DNA of 64,000 nucleotides from Cordia subcordata (lineage: Eukaryota; Streptophyta; Magnoliopsida; Boraginales; Cordiaceae), in contig JAPTOF010000010.1 of the NCBI GenBank assembly GCA_028554755.1, forward strand, positions 11,313,501 through 11,377,500, given 5' to 3'. The translations under genes and the position numbers were made by a program. This document shows positions 47,208 through 59,762 of this stretch, one piece after another (within the stretch, counting starts at the first letter, position 1; each line of letters starts with the position of its first letter). Under the pieces are notes generated by a model. It was not told where the DNA came from. It made no database searches and saw nothing but the letters and a program-made list of their open reading frames with translations.

Positions 47208-50200
47208 ATGTACCCTACTTCACTCTATCATCCCACCATCATCGTCTACTCCAATGTCCCCTTCCGCCGCCGTTTCATTGCCGCCCTCCGCCGCCGCCAC
47301 CACCGCCGCAACCTCCTCAAGAAAACCTTCCCCACCACCTCTCCCGCCACCATCTATTCCCCTTCCTCCTCCTCTTCACCTCCGGACCAACAAACCCTAC
47401 AGCTACAGATAAGCCTCCAGCCCCCAAGTTCCCTCGATGCCCTGGTAAACTCCTCGAAGTTACACCTCGAACGCTACGTTTTATCCTCGCAAGACGCGTT
47501 TGAAGACCTCAAAACCCTAGTCAAAGTAGATAGTTATAATCCCAACAGGGTTGTGGTTTCCTGTAAGCGGTCCACGGTGGAGTTTCTAGGCTCGGTTTTG
47601 ATTGCTAGTTTCGTTATTTTTTATGCTCTGAGGGGTGTTTTGAAGTTTGGGAAAGTTTTGTTCAGTTTAACACGAAACGACGACGTTGGTGGTGGCGAGG
47701 TGGTGTACAGGAGGGATCGGAGTCTCGGTGGGAAGCTTGTTCCGGTGGGGACGAAGGGTGAGATGACGCCGTTGGATTACGCGAAAAGGAGGAAAAACGA
47801 GAATGTGGAATCGTCAATGGCTTCATTTTGGGATTGGGGAGATGAGATTAATAAGGTTTGGGGTAGAAGTAGTCGAAAGGAAGGAAGATTGCCCAAATGG
47901 TGGCCCCCCCCGGGTTCGGGTTCGGGGATTGGTGTGATGGTGGATGATGATGATAAGGAGGAGTATCAGAGGATGGCTAACAGATTTATTCGAGGTTCAT
48001 TTCATTTCTTTGAGTTATTCAAATCGATTAGTAGTTATTTATAGAAACTTATGTTGTTTATTAGTATTTGTCAATATGTTAATATGTGAAAAATTTTCCA
48101 GTTTTAGTGAATCTTGGTAGACGAATTTGTTACTGACTATTACGTGGATATGGAATTTTAAAATTGTAAATCTATTAGTAGCTATAGAAAATGCTGTTTT
48201 TTCATTAGGTACTTGTTAAGTTGTGATAATGTGAATATTTTCGAGATTGATTTGGTTTAGTTATATTTTCTTGGGATCAAATATTATTTGCATAAGGAAT
48301 TTCAAAGTTTTTTGGCTGGAGGAGGAAAATATGTTCAATTTGGAACAGGAAAAGAAATGTGAGACCGGATGTTCGAGATTTTGTAGCAGTTGACTATAGT
48401 TAGGTGAAGTTATTGACAAAGCATTGCAAGTTTTTGGTTGGCTAACTTGCTGTAACAAGTTTGGAAATTTGGAGCGTTGGACTTCAATCTAGCAGTTTCT
48501 ATTATAAGAGAGAAACCTTGTGCTGATTCTTTGATGGGAAACTTGAACCGTGTGCTGATTCTTTGCTGGGAAAGTTGAAGACAGATATTATTCTTATTGT
48601 TAATTGATTAATTTTCAGATTTTGTTTTTAATATTCTTTTCGTTGGTGGTATTTTATTCCGTTGATAAGTTTATGCAATTGGGGATGTATGGTGATTGTA
48701 GTGGAGTCGAATTGCCAACTGTTTTATAACTTCTATAGGGTAGTGGATACATTCACATGCATCTATTGCATTACTTCTAATTTGTTTTCTTTTGATGTGA
48801 TTGACATACAAACATTAGTAGTTTCTTATCAGTAAAAAAGGAAATATGCAAAAGCTAGCAGTACTCTGTACAGTCAGTTTATGACTGTCATGGCTATCTG
48901 AAACCTTACCCTCGTTTAGAGTTGAAAACAGGGTGAGTATTATGCAATAAATGCGGCTAAGTGACAGAATAATAGGCTGAAAGCTCTGGCTTGTTTCCGT
49001 TATTTGTCACCTGAAAGCCTTGTCAAAGTTCTTTATGAAGCCGTTAGTTTAATGAAGCACGAGATCCTGGGATTATCTATTAAATCCTTCTATAAAATAG
49101 TCTGCAAGTTGCTGATCTTCTTCTGACGTATGTTGAAATATGCAGATTAAATTGGGCAGGAAATTGACTTATATGCATCTGTCTCTCGAGTTAATCACTT
49201 AGATTACATGGACATAATTGATGCAATTCCCTTTCAGATTATGATTTTTTGAAAATGATTTTTATTTGTCCGGCCTTTGTAGTTTGAGTTGTTCTTTGAT
49301 GTAGGTAATCACACATACTCCTGAAATTTTCATCAATGTTGTGTTTATGCTTTTCTCGTCAAATCAAAGCTTACAAATTTGCTTTCCAGCAATCATGGAC
49401 AATAGATTGAGAGGGAAGGACATTTCAGAAGATGATATAATTCAAGTGAGTGACAATCACGACATATGTGGTTATAATTTGTAATTTTGGATGCAATGAA
49501 GGCATGGGCAGACACTACATCTTGATAAATTTGTGGCAGACCTGAAATCCATTATTATACTTCTAAATCTCTACTTGATTGGTTATCCTGAGCAGGCAGG
49601 GAGGGGTAGGATCTTCATTATATGTTCATTTGTTTGCAGCTTTTTGTGCCTTTTCTGGCCATAATAAACATGTCACCCCAAGATCATGGGCTGCTAATTT
49701 GTAGCAATGGAAGCAGTATAAAACATATTAGAATATGCATTCGCCATGATAACCATGTCACCTCATGATCATGGAGTAGTTATTTGTAGGAACAGGAAGC
49801 ATTATATAACATATTAGTAATGTGAATTTTTGAGATATGCCTGTTTTTCCTTGTGGAGTTATGTACTTCCTTTTAACAACTAACAGGTATCCTCTTTTAT
49901 CTTTTAGGAATTGAATAGTGGAACCCAATAGCCCAGTAGTGGTGAGCTCTGCTTTTAAGTTCTGCAGTCCTATAATGTTGGCCTGATCAGTTATGTTAAC
50001 CTCATCTTAAAAGTAAAATCTGAATCGATATAAATACTTTTTTCTTCTGTGATCTACATTTAAGCAATCCCTCTAAATTTAGAATTTACTAACCATATCC
50101 TCATTGATAAATTTCACTGCTTCTTTAATCTATCCCTAATGTATCCGAGACTTTAGTTCAGCTCTATTCTGGATGTGCTCGGTCCGTTCCCAAAAGTTAT

Positions 50201-53155
50201 GCAAATTGGCCTGTTTAACACCCCAGCCCGGCCAAATGGGCAAAAGTGCTATTGAAAATTTTCTTCTTAAGTATGCAGTTGTGGTTTATTTACTAAGAAT
50301 CACCGTATTTTGCAGTTACGTAGTTTATGCAAGACATATGGAGTGAGGGTCTCAATCGACACTGAAAATGCACGGGACTCATTCTACCGGACATCAATTA
50401 ACTTTGTTCTGGACTGTTGTGAGAAGTATGAATTCTTTAATTTGCACTAATTTATTTGTCCTTTAATTTTATTTGTTCTGCATTTGCCTGCAATTCTTTT
50501 CTATAACACATGCAGAACTGATTTTATCTGGTTTTTTGCAGTCCGGCAAATGAATCTGCCTCTGTTCAGATTGATGGTGAGGATGTCCAGCAGTTTATTG
50601 CCGGGCTTGCTGCTAACATTGGGCTCGAGAATTCTCGTGCAGCAAGAATGGTATCTGCTGCTGTTGCTGCTCGTACTCGGTCTCGTTTTCTGCAAGCATG
50701 GGTGAGATTTCCCTTTTCTTATGTCTGATATCTAATATTGCTTTTGGATATTATTTGGCTAAACAATTTAACGCCAGCATTTATTTGATCAAAAGTGTAT
50801 TTCCTTCCAAACACTATATCTAGACATACATAAGATACTGAAGGTGCTTCTGAAATATGCTCCTCTGGGATAGTGGGGTGATCTATTAAGTTGTCACTAT
50901 GAAGTCATTTTTATGGCATTTTATTTCTTATAGAAGTACATGTTATATTGTCTTGTAAAGGATCAATTATTATCATGCATGAAATTGTAAACGGGACAAC
51001 TTTTTATGCAAGTTTATTTCTTAATTATGTGCATTTTAATTTGGTTCAGTCACTACTGAATGCTACTTGATTACAGGCCTTGGAAATGCAAGGTAAACAT
51101 CCTGAAGCTGTGGCAGAACTGTCAAAAATTTGTCTCATCCACCAGATATTTCCTCCTGAAGAGTACTCCGTACGTGTTCATCAGTGCTAACAATTGAAAG
51201 TTTCATTGCTGCCTTTTGCTTGTTATTTCAGATCTTTTCATGTTTTTAATTAACTGTATTGATAATTCGTCTTGGATTTATTTGATTCCTTGTTACAGTA
51301 CGATGTTTCTACAAGCACCTTCAACCTCTTCTACCCCTTTCACCCAAAAAGAATTAGGCAAAGAGATGTGTGGCTGTCATTATTTTGGGGTGGGACTGCT
51401 GAAAAATTTGATTGGGTCATCTTAGCTTCTTGATATGTGCAATTCAGCACAGAATTCTATGTGGTGGGTGGAGTAATATTGAAAATAGATAATAAATGAT
51501 TGTTAGAACTGCGCTTGGTGTTCAATCAAGAAATTAATCAGCATAATGTGGCATTTTCAAAATTTCCTGGAAACTTAGAGTTTTTGCCTGCGTTAAAGTT
51601 GAAATTGTGGAGCGGTTAGCAGAGTGGTGAGAACACAACAGGCGCATAAGGTAGCTGGATACATGCATCCTAATCTGTATCTGTGTATGGATTTAGATAA
51701 TCATATGCGCCATATGGCCACTTAAACAACCCTACAGTTTAGAAGCTTGGTCGGAGATTTCCTAATGCTGGTGGGAATTCTTGGAGATGCCTGGTCTAAG
51801 TTATGCAGCAGTTGCTTAGATGCAGTTCGCGATCCTTTATTGATGCCTAGCAATTTAGGAAGTGCTTTAATAATAATAAAGATTATGAGATGCAAATAAA
51901 TCAATTATGTAGGGTATTCTTGTCAACAATATTAATAGATAGGTGCATAGAATGTGTGGAGCTAAACATGGAGTCCCAGTAGCACCTCATTGTTTTGTTG
52001 TGCTTGTGTCCTTTATGTCAACCACTGATAAATGCCCTTTGGTAAAAGCCATTGCCTATTGCAATTGCATTTTTAGTATTATTCGTTTCTTGCTTTTTTG
52101 TGTTATGTTGCATAAATTTGAAGGCAATAAAAATATTTTTGGTCTTATAAAAGAAATAAAACTAGTTATGTATAAAGACTATCCCTCATATATTTGTTAA
52201 TTGTTTTGCGTGTGAAGTTCTGGGTGCTCATCTTATCCATTTCAACTCGTTGCAACTCAACTTGCATTACTTTCCTTGTCAAGAAATCTGATTATCTTAT
52301 GATGTTCCTTGACATTATTTGCAGCCTGAGATGGAAATGGTCGCTCGGGGCCTTGAGAACCATTTGAAACTAGATCAAAGGGAATCTTTGATGCACACAC
52401 TCACCAGGGTTTGTGGTGAAGAAACTCCTAGAAGTGTGATTGAAGCTCTGGGTTTGGTATTTCCATGTTCCCCTTTTCACTATTTCTGTCTGAAACTTCT
52501 TGAAAGCTTCTTATCTTTACCAAAATTACTTAAAATGAAATCTTAATAATTCTCCTGTTGATGAAGGAAACTTGTTATAAGAGATTTCGAGTGTAAATGC
52601 TAAGAAGCAAATATCTTTCCGTGCCCCTGTTGTCTGATTCCTGAGTTTGCCCTTTCAGCTGTACTTGTCCTGATTGTTGAGTTTGTCCTTATACTCCAGG
52701 ATGCATATACGTAACCAATTACAAGAGTACGACCTTTGTTCTAGTTTACTTTCAATAGTTTCAGAACTAGGGGTACAACTGAACTTGGTATCCTGGTGTT
52801 GGACGACCACTGTTTGAGAGAGAGAGATGAGAAGCTGAAAATTCTAGCTTCTAAAAAAAGCTGTATTTGAACTTTTTTCAGAGTTTTAGTTTTTTTGAAA
52901 GTCAAATTAAATAGTTATTACAAATTTAATGTAACTTTTTTAAGAAAAAAAGTGATTTTTCCTTTAAAAAAAGCCAATCTAAATAGGCCCTTAGGTCATT
53001 TCTTTCAACTATGAAGATAAAGGCGAAGCTGATCAACTATCACTAATGCAGCCACTGTTTTATAATTTCCTTTTATTTCTCTGGAATTTCTTGATTCATT
53101 TGGAGAGCTTCCATCTCTTTACTGATCTCAAGACCCTTTCATGCAGGCACAATAA
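47208..53155 (+). CDS. Unnamed organelle-targeted protein with one membrane segment (7 exons, last uncertain)
   Basis: Exons: 47208-47994, 49390-49445, 50316-50425, 50542-50701, 51077-51169 and 52325-52456, all GT-AG with agreeing phases. A short last exon from about 53147 would add Ala-Gln and a stop, giving about 448 aa. I chose the ATG at 47208. The frame is open back to 46923, but that part is Lys/A-run-rich and looks like 5' UTR. The N-terminus (RRRFIAALRRRHHRRNLLKK, then Ser/Pro/Thr-rich) looks like a plastid or mitochondrial transit peptide. Residues ~123-142 form a membrane segment (FLGSVLIASFVIFYALRGVL). Later parts are soluble: YQRMANRFIRAIMDNRLRGK, INFVLDCCENPANESASVQI, and a helical tail with PEMEMVARGLENHLKLDQRE. 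It appears plant-conserved, but I cannot name it or give a function. Confidence 0.8.
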
Positions 53156-53965
53156 CAGAGAGGCATCAAGGATCTGCAGCAAAGCATGTATCATAGCACC
53201 ACACTTAAGTCCACCTCTGTCGTGCAGCCTTTAGCGATTGATGTAGGATTTTCTTGATTCTAAATCATTATTAGCTGATTCTTTACCTGTGTCGTTCCCT
53301 TGTTTTTATTTTATAGGAACCCAAGTTGATATTAGTGTAAAAGCATACAGAAAATAAAATATCAAGGCTTCACTTGGAACTTGCATTCAAGAGTTAGGAA
53401 CACTGCATAATATTATTGTATTGTGAGCGAGATTCCGTGACTGTAAAGTATTCTCATTATTTTTATTACAACCGTATAGCATTTACGACCATTGAATCTC
53501 ACTCCTAAAATCATATCATAATGAGCAGATCCATTTACTCATTTCCGTAATTTCTCTGCACTTCTCCAACCCACTTCCTCGCACCAATTCATTGTGTTAT
53601 ACATGCACTTACACTAAGGTGGCGGTTGTTATTAAACTACTGTAAATACAAATATAAGGTATATTTATATTAATAATATTTGACAAAAAATAATAATAAT
53701 GATAATATATGTGTATATATATATGAATATGTAATTTGGTGAAATTTAGTATTTTTGTTTTTGTTTTTATTTTCATTTCATTTTTAATTTTAATTTCTTT
53801 TTCTTTTTTTTTTCCATTTCTATTTATGTTTTTTAATTTTAATTTTATTTTTTATCTTTTCTATTTTTAATTTTTATTTTCTTTTTTCTAATTTCTATTT
53901 TTATTATTTTTATTTTAAATATAAAATGGATAAATGTTAATTTCTGAAAAGATATTTTGGTCATT
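53156..53965. other. Intergenic, T-rich low-complexity DNA
   Basis: The first part is probably the 3' UTR of the preceding gene. From about 53620 to 53940 the plus strand is a T-rich, low-complexity stretch (runs of TTTTTAATTT and TTTCTATTT). No gene is seen. Confidence 0.4.
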
Positions 53966-54165
53966 TTACTAAAAATTTCATTCCCAAGAACATGGGGATG
54001 AATCATTTCCATTTATTTCGTCAAAAATAACTAATTCCCATATTCGTGAGAGGGGGATTTCCTGATTTATTACATAATACAAATCATATGATTTAAAAAA
54101 GAGCTAAAAATGTCATCTCGTTCTCAACTCATGTATGCATACAAATAGCCACCTAACTTTGCCGT
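53966..54165. repeat. MITE-like repeat (family A), second copy
   Basis: It shares the block order of the repeat at 33166-33350: TTCATTCCCAAGAACATGGG, then TTTCGTCA, GGATTTCCTGATTTATTACA, AATCATATGATT and a tail CATACAAATAGCCACCTAA. More diverged than the first copy. Confidence 0.5.
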
Positions 54166-54189
54166 TAGGTGGAGCTTGCTTTGTTTTCA

Positions 54190-54411
54190 TTGGGGTGATT
54201 TTAGTACAATGTTGAAATATTGATTGTTAATTGAGTATAGTGATTGAAGCTGTCCAAGTGTTTTTGATTGAAAGAGTCAAAAGGCGTCACTAGGGATTTT
54301 GATTTGTGTTGATATCTTGTCTCTGTTAAGTCCATTTTGGACTTGGACCTGGTTGTAAAAATGTTCAAGTTAAATGAATTTTCATTTTGGACCCAAAAAA
54401 AAAAAAAAAGC
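54190..54411 (+). repeat. A-tailed retroposed sequence of unknown source
   Basis: A moderately complex segment ends in a pure A run of about 15 bases (~54397-54411) after ATTTTCATTTTGGACCC. This shape fits a SINE or a retroposed transcript end. No A/B box or source gene was recognised. A further A run occurs at 54538-54553. Confidence 0.3.
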
Positions 54412-55149
54412 TTTTAACTATGGCTAAGGGCATTGTTAAATTATAGGTCTTTCATTTTAATCAACAATTGATACTACTCGAGTATCTAATTTCAACCTTC
54501 CAATTGAAATAAACATATTAATAAGAAATTGCTCTTCAAAAAAAAAAAAAAAAGGAAGAAAAAGAGAGAAAAGAAAATGAACTGAACCCAAGAGTCTTAT
54601 AAGGCATGCTAGGCCATTCAACAATTTCGAGCGGACGCAATCGTCAAATGCTTCTCTTATATGCTCAAATCCATAGTATACTACTCTACAATGTACACAT
54701 CATCTAATAATTCTAGAACTGTATTAGAAAATAAGTTTAAACCCATTGCTAAAATATCCAATTTTTCCTTTATTATAAAATTTTTAAACATATAATATTA
54801 AAATTACAAACGATTACAATTCATGGACATATCATATAAAAATTGTAAATGTATAATATAAGAGTTATAAATAACTAAAACTTATGAACATATTATATAA
54901 GTGTCGTGAACATAAAAAATGTTTTTCTTTAAAATTTTTACACGACGTATTGTTCACGCTCCGCAGCAGCTCATTTGGCCAAGGGTGCACGGCATAAGCC
55001 CTGTGATATCTTGCCCTCTTTTTTTTTTTTTTTATCTCATTCCATTATATCATGAATTGCGGAATGTCATTGACCAGATTAAATTGCCATCAAGAATCTG
55101 ATATTACATTGAACTTGGCTCTCCAGATATTCAATTTAAAGTGTACGAG

Positions 55150-55508
55150 CCCCATTTGGCTAAGCTTACTTTTAAGTGCTTATAAACAGTTTATGTTTAT
55201 TAGTAAAAAATTACTTATAAGCAAGTGATAAATAAGTAAAAATGTATTTGCATAATATATGTTTATAAGTTGTTAACATATTTGATAAATAAATACTTTT
55301 AAATAACAGTTGCAGTTATAATGACTGAAAAGGACATGCTATTAATTATGAATTGTCAAAAAGTGAACTTTTAAAGGGCAATATTGTCTTTTTATTACTC
55401 TGACCAAAATGCTAATAAGCTATAAAAAAAGTAAAATAGTAATTGGAGCTTTTCTTCCCCAACTTATAAGCTAAAAAAAGTACTTAAAAGCTATTTAACC
55501 AAACATCT
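55150..55508. repeat. MITE with ~40 bp inverted ends (hAT-like)
   Basis: The left end TTTGGCTAAGCTTACTTTTA with AGTGCTTATAA after it is mirrored at the right by TTATAAGCTAAAAAAAGTAC and TTAAAAGCTATTTAACCAAA. The middle is AT-rich without coding capacity. Ends containing TTTGG.TAAG with CTTATAA are common in short hAT-like plant elements. The target duplication is not clear. Confidence 0.55.
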
Positions 55509-55539
55509 TTTTTATCCCTACCCAAATACCCTCTTATGA

Positions 55540-55740
55540 GGGTGCTTTGCAATAGCTTTTTACATAACGTTTAGCATTTTGACTTTCAAAACGCTATTTT
55601 GATATTTATTTTTATTTGATAAAATAGCTTTTTAGATTAGCGTTTAGCGTTTTAGTCAGCTTCTCTCAAACAGTATAAGTTTTAACGTTTCAAAAAAATA
55701 AGATAGCGTTTTAACTTTTTTCTCCATTTTATCCCTAAGT
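55540..55740. repeat. MITE-like fragment with AACGTTTAGC/GCGTTTTA words
   Basis: It begins GGGTGCTTTGCAATAGCTTT and carries repeated CGTTTAGCATTTTGAC and CGCTATTTTGAT words. It looks like one arm of an inverted-repeat element, but the partner arm is incomplete. Confidence 0.35.
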
Positions 55741-55860
55741 TATTGGTGATAAGGACAAAATTTGTCAAATGGAATTAAGTTTTATATGTTACTGGAAACC
55801 AAATGTGGATTAAAGTTTATTTGTTAATTCCCATTTATCAATTAGTTGAACAGGTAATTT

Positions 55861-56035
55861 TACTAAACATATCTTTTTGATTAGCTAGTTAGATAACTAT
55901 CAGTTAGCTATCAGTTAACAACTAAAATACAATCGCTATCAGTTACACAAACACCTAAAATACACTAGCTATCAGCTACACAAACAGCTATTAACTACCT
56001 AAATAACTAAGTTTGTCGAACAGGTCCTAAGTCAA
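55861..56035. repeat. MITE-like repeat rich in AGCTATCAGTTA words
   Basis: Multiple copies of AGCTATCAGTTA and AGCTATCAGCTACACAAAC, ending GTTTGTCGAACAGGTCC. It has the same type of composition as the segment at 11514-11650. Confidence 0.4.
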
Positions 56036-56286
56036 TTTTATTGCCATTGCAACATGGCCTGGAGGCTGGAAGATCCATATGGTTTAACATTATCCTGCTC
56101 CTGCAGACTCACAAAGTCTTGAATGGCTTTTGTTATGTTTCGCAGTAGAAGTAGAAACATAACGAAAACTCATGCAAGCAGAAACTAGGATACATTGAAG
56201 CATAATGACACGTAAGTAGAATTCATAAGTTAAGTAGAAGTCATAAGTTATACATACAATTCTTTGATGCCCAAACGGGGGATAAT

Positions 56287-57591
56287 TTAGACCCTTAAGT
56301 TTTCTGACTGTCCAAAGTACCGACCGGATATTGTGGCCAAAATATTAAGCATAACAACTTCGTCATCCAGTTCAACTTTTTGAGCACGCAAGTTGGCACA
56401 CTTGCGCAGTAAAGACCGGAAAGAAGCACTAGTATCTGCATCGAGTGGAGCATCAACTGCAGCACATAGAGCAAATAGCCATAAGCAATCATCTTTTGAC
56501 AGAGAGCTGACGTTCTCCAGGGAGCTTATGCGCTTCCTCAACATTGAAACTCGAGCCACAAAATCCATTCCTAAAATGGTAGACATGGTTGGGTAGTTCC
56601 CACGATTCTCCTTAACAGACTTCCTGTCACTAGAACTATCGAGAGTGTCCAGGGCATCATCACTTTCACTGATGGCTGAGACGGTTGGTTGATTGTTAGA
56701 GTTGTCATGTATGGAGACATCTGAAGATTCAAATGAATCCTCTCCGGCTGTTAATTCTTCAAAGCTCTCAACAATAGTGCTGGAATGCTCATGGGTTGAT
56801 TCTTGTTCACAGATAAAGGGGACTGTTGGTTGTTTACCGGGGAGTTTATTAGCAGAACCCTCGTATTGTGATAAAGCCTGAACAGGAAACAGAAAATTGT
56901 CCATTTAGTACAGAAAGGCCAATGGTTTCCTGGTGACCCAGAAGTCGATGCAGGAGCAACACTATCACCCCTCAAATTCACTTAAATCTTCTGCCTGGTA
57001 TTATATGTTTCTTTCCCCAAAATTGTCATTATTCCTTGTGGACAAGGCACATTTTTCCTTTATCCTAATTGTGGAGGTTTTGTTTTCTGGGGCGGGAGGG
57101 GGCCAGGGGGCGAGAGCAGCTTTGGGATGGAGTGATGAGGGGAGTATTCTTTTGGAGCATTTGAATATGAACTTTTCCGAATGAACCGAGAGAAAAACTC
57201 TCCAAGTCAATCCTGATTTGTTCTATACTCCTGAATTAAATTAGGTTCTGGCATAATACGCGCGTGTTTGATTGAATTATATCCGAGTAAAAACTTCATG
57301 CATACCCCTTTTACTGATACTGCGAGCATTTCTCATTTGGCAGAAAAAGAATGTCTTGAACAAAAGAAAGGCATGGATATACCATTCAGGTGAGAGCAGG
57401 AGGAATAACTTACCAGCCTAAGCTCTGAGAACTCAGCAAGGAAGGCATCCTCCCAGTGTTTTAGTGGCAGTAAATGCTCTGGACACTTAGCAATCTCCGG
57501 AATTTTGGGCATGTAGGCAGTCTGCTGTCTGTTTAATTTATTTTTATCCACCCTGGAAACCTTTACCTTTGGAATCTGAGAAGCTTCCCAC
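56287..57591 (-). CDS. GEMIN2: Gemin2 (SIP1) homologue, last two recognised coding exons; 5' part not found
   Basis: Two minus-strand exons: 57414-57591 (59 full codons plus one base; GT donor, AG acceptor) and 56287-56877 (196 codons and stop TAA at 56287-56289). They join in phase 0. The first contains MPKIPEIAKCPEHLLPLKHW followed by EDAFLAEFSELRL. The second has a Ser/Glu-rich linker, then a conserved end with DCLWLFALCAAVDAPLDADT and VVMLNILATISGRYFGQ. Gemin2 is a core part of the SMN complex that loads Sm proteins on snRNA, and is a known splicing factor in plants. The 57414 exon begins mid-codon, so at least one more exon lies upstream at higher coordinates. None is recognised before the mitochondrial-like block at ~59345. 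Confidence 0.85.
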
Positions 57592-58969
57592 CTATCAACA
57601 GAAAAAGCTTTAATTTACATTCTAATTGGCAAGAACATGTAAACTCAGTTGCGAACCAAGTTATCCTTTGAAATATCTTGGTCTAGTATCAGCTCATTTT
57701 TCGGCATTCAGCATAATTCCCTGGAATTATTAGGGCCAACATCCAACAACTATCTTTCATAAGAAAAGAACCTTGATACAATTACGTCACAAAGTGTGGA
57801 TCCTTTCATATTGAAATAAAAGGATCATCCCAACCATTCATGCCAATGAAATAGTATCTGGGCAGTTCATGAGATTTAAATCCCAAAAAGAGTGGGTAAT
57901 GGGAGAGCGAAAAGAACATTTGCAAAAAAAACTCTTTTTTTGAATTTCAAAATTTCATGAATAACTCAAATGATATTATAGGCACATGAATGGTTGGGAT
58001 GATAGTCTCATATCAATATGAGTGAACCCTTAACATGAGGGGATCCTAATCCACAAAATGAATAGTGCAACTTAGAAAATTGAAACTAGGAAGACTTTTA
58101 AGTAGAGGTGAAAAGAAGGAAATTCAATTTCTTATTGAATTCTAGAACTATTCTCTTTTTCAGTTAGAATCCTAGCCGATCAAAAACCTCTCAAGCCTTT
58201 TCCACTATCACCGTTCAGCCATGGAGATTGGAAACAGAAGTTAACCATATGGGCCGTTTGTCTTAATTATAAGGTTTTCTGAGGAACTATTTACATAATT
58301 TTAAGCTACAAACCCTAAAAGATCTGAATATACATTAGATTCTAAGGATTGAGTTTGAATAGTTAAACCTATTATCAGAACAAACAGATACATTTCCCCA
58401 AAAACGGTATACACTAGTTTCAGTAATCCAATCACCTACTTCGTTAGACTAAACATAGCCCAAATTGATAAACACACAATCCACTTCATTAGAACATAGC
58501 TTTCCAGTTTAAATACTTCCTTGTTCTGGAAGAGACTGATCACAAAATTATATCTGCTACAGTTCACCAGTAATATAGGGGAGGATACTTTCTCATTCAA
58601 CTCCTACAAATAAAAGATTGCCAGAGCAATACTCAGAAGCAAACGTTCATAACCTATAGAATCATATAGTGTCCTGTCCACCTATGTGTGTGTGTGTGAG
58701 AAAGAGAGAGAGGGAGATAGAAAGAAGGGGGGGGGGGATGTTCCTTCTCCCAGTTGTTCTAAGACCGGAAGTAAGAGCCAACAATAGCAGAAGGAAGAAT
58801 CACAGAGAGCTGGCAAGACGTTACTGGAAGGCCCAGATTTCAACCACTGTGCTAAAAGGTGGACCAAAGTGCTGTATGGAGGCGGTGGAATTAAGATAGG
58901 TGGGAGCTTTTTTGAATATAGTCTTACTGAAAGAAGGAAAGGCACATTCCGAAGTTCTTTAGTTATAAC
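57592..58969. other. Intron or upstream DNA of the Gemin2 gene
   Basis: No Gemin2-like exon is visible. It contains two diverged lines around GGATCCTTTCATATTGA (57797) and its inverted form near 58030, and simple repeats at 58685-58738: (GT)n, then GA-rich, then a run of 10 G. Long frames at 58669-58945 come from this low-complexity DNA and are not called. Confidence 0.35.
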
Positions 58970-59226
58970 TATTGAGTTAGCACCTCATCTAAAAGCTAAA
59001 GGTTGTTGAGAGAATATTGGTTTGTTTATTTATTATACTCAACACGCCCCCTCACGTGCAGCATGATTTTTTTAAAAATTGCACATGTACAATTTAATTT
59101 TTTAAATAGGTGGCTGTGAGACTTGAACCTATGACCTGGGCTCTGATACCGTATTGAGTTACTATCTCATCTAAAAGCTTAAACTTGTAGAGAGAATATT
59201 GGTTGGTTTATTTATTACACTTAACA
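58970..59226 (-). mobile_element. TRIM (miniature LTR retrotransposon), 257 bp
   Basis: Two direct repeats of exactly 75 bp (58970-59044 and 59152-59226) flank a 107 bp core. On the minus strand the LTR starts TGTTAAGTGTAATAAATAAA (5' LTR). Right after the 5' LTR comes GGTATCAGAGCCCAGG, a primer site matching initiator tRNA-Met. Right before the 3' LTR lies the purine tract GTGAGGGGGCG. A 5 bp target duplication ATAAC lies at 58965-58969 and 59227-59231. There is no coding capacity. The LTRs differ at roughly one base in seven, so the insertion is old. Confidence 0.9.
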
Positions 59227-59714
59227 ATAACCATTACTTGACAAAGCTCCTAAACCATATCAGTACTGCACTTGTAAGAGAAAGAATGTGTCTGCATGTG
59301 AGAGAGATTAATGCTCTGTTTTGTATAAGCTTATGATAAGATGCTCTTTAAGGGGCACGAACAGCCTTAAAGTATTGTTCCATGCCCCAGAGGTCTTCGA
59401 GCCTTGGCATTTCGAATCCCGTTAAATGGCTGTGGTTCTGGGACTCAAATGCGTCTGGAATCGCCAGGTGAGACATTCGGTTCACGAGCCGGAAACCTAT
59501 CTCCACAGCAAGCTCCTCAATTTGACCTGGTCCGTCACGCTTTGGACATGGTACAACAAGAAGAGAATTAGCAGAAATCGAAAGGGATTTCCCCTAAACT
59601 CCGCTCTGATACCTCCTAAAGCGAAATAGGCACGCGCACGGGTAGAGAGTCTGCCTGAGTCGTGCGGCCCCTAGGGGTCGAGGCACCGTAGCAGAGTTTG
59701 GTAAAAAGGGTTCT

Positions 59715-59762
59715 CATCTTCTCGTCAATCCGAAGTTCGTAGGGCGTTCTGACGAGAAGATG
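59715..59762. other. Stem-loop with 13 bp perfect stem
   Basis: CATCTTCTCGTCA at 59715-59727 pairs exactly with TGACGAGAAGATG at 59750-59762, around a 22-base loop. Such hairpins often lie near transcript ends in plant mitochondrial DNA. No adjacent gene is recognised. Confidence 0.7.

Noticed and set aside
46972..47412. 146-codon frame overlapping the 47208 gene
   Set aside because: Shadow frame of the GC-rich first exon; it does not continue into the next exons.
58669..58945. Overlapping frames on both strands
   Set aside because: They arise from GT/GA repeats and a G run and show no Gemin2 similarity.
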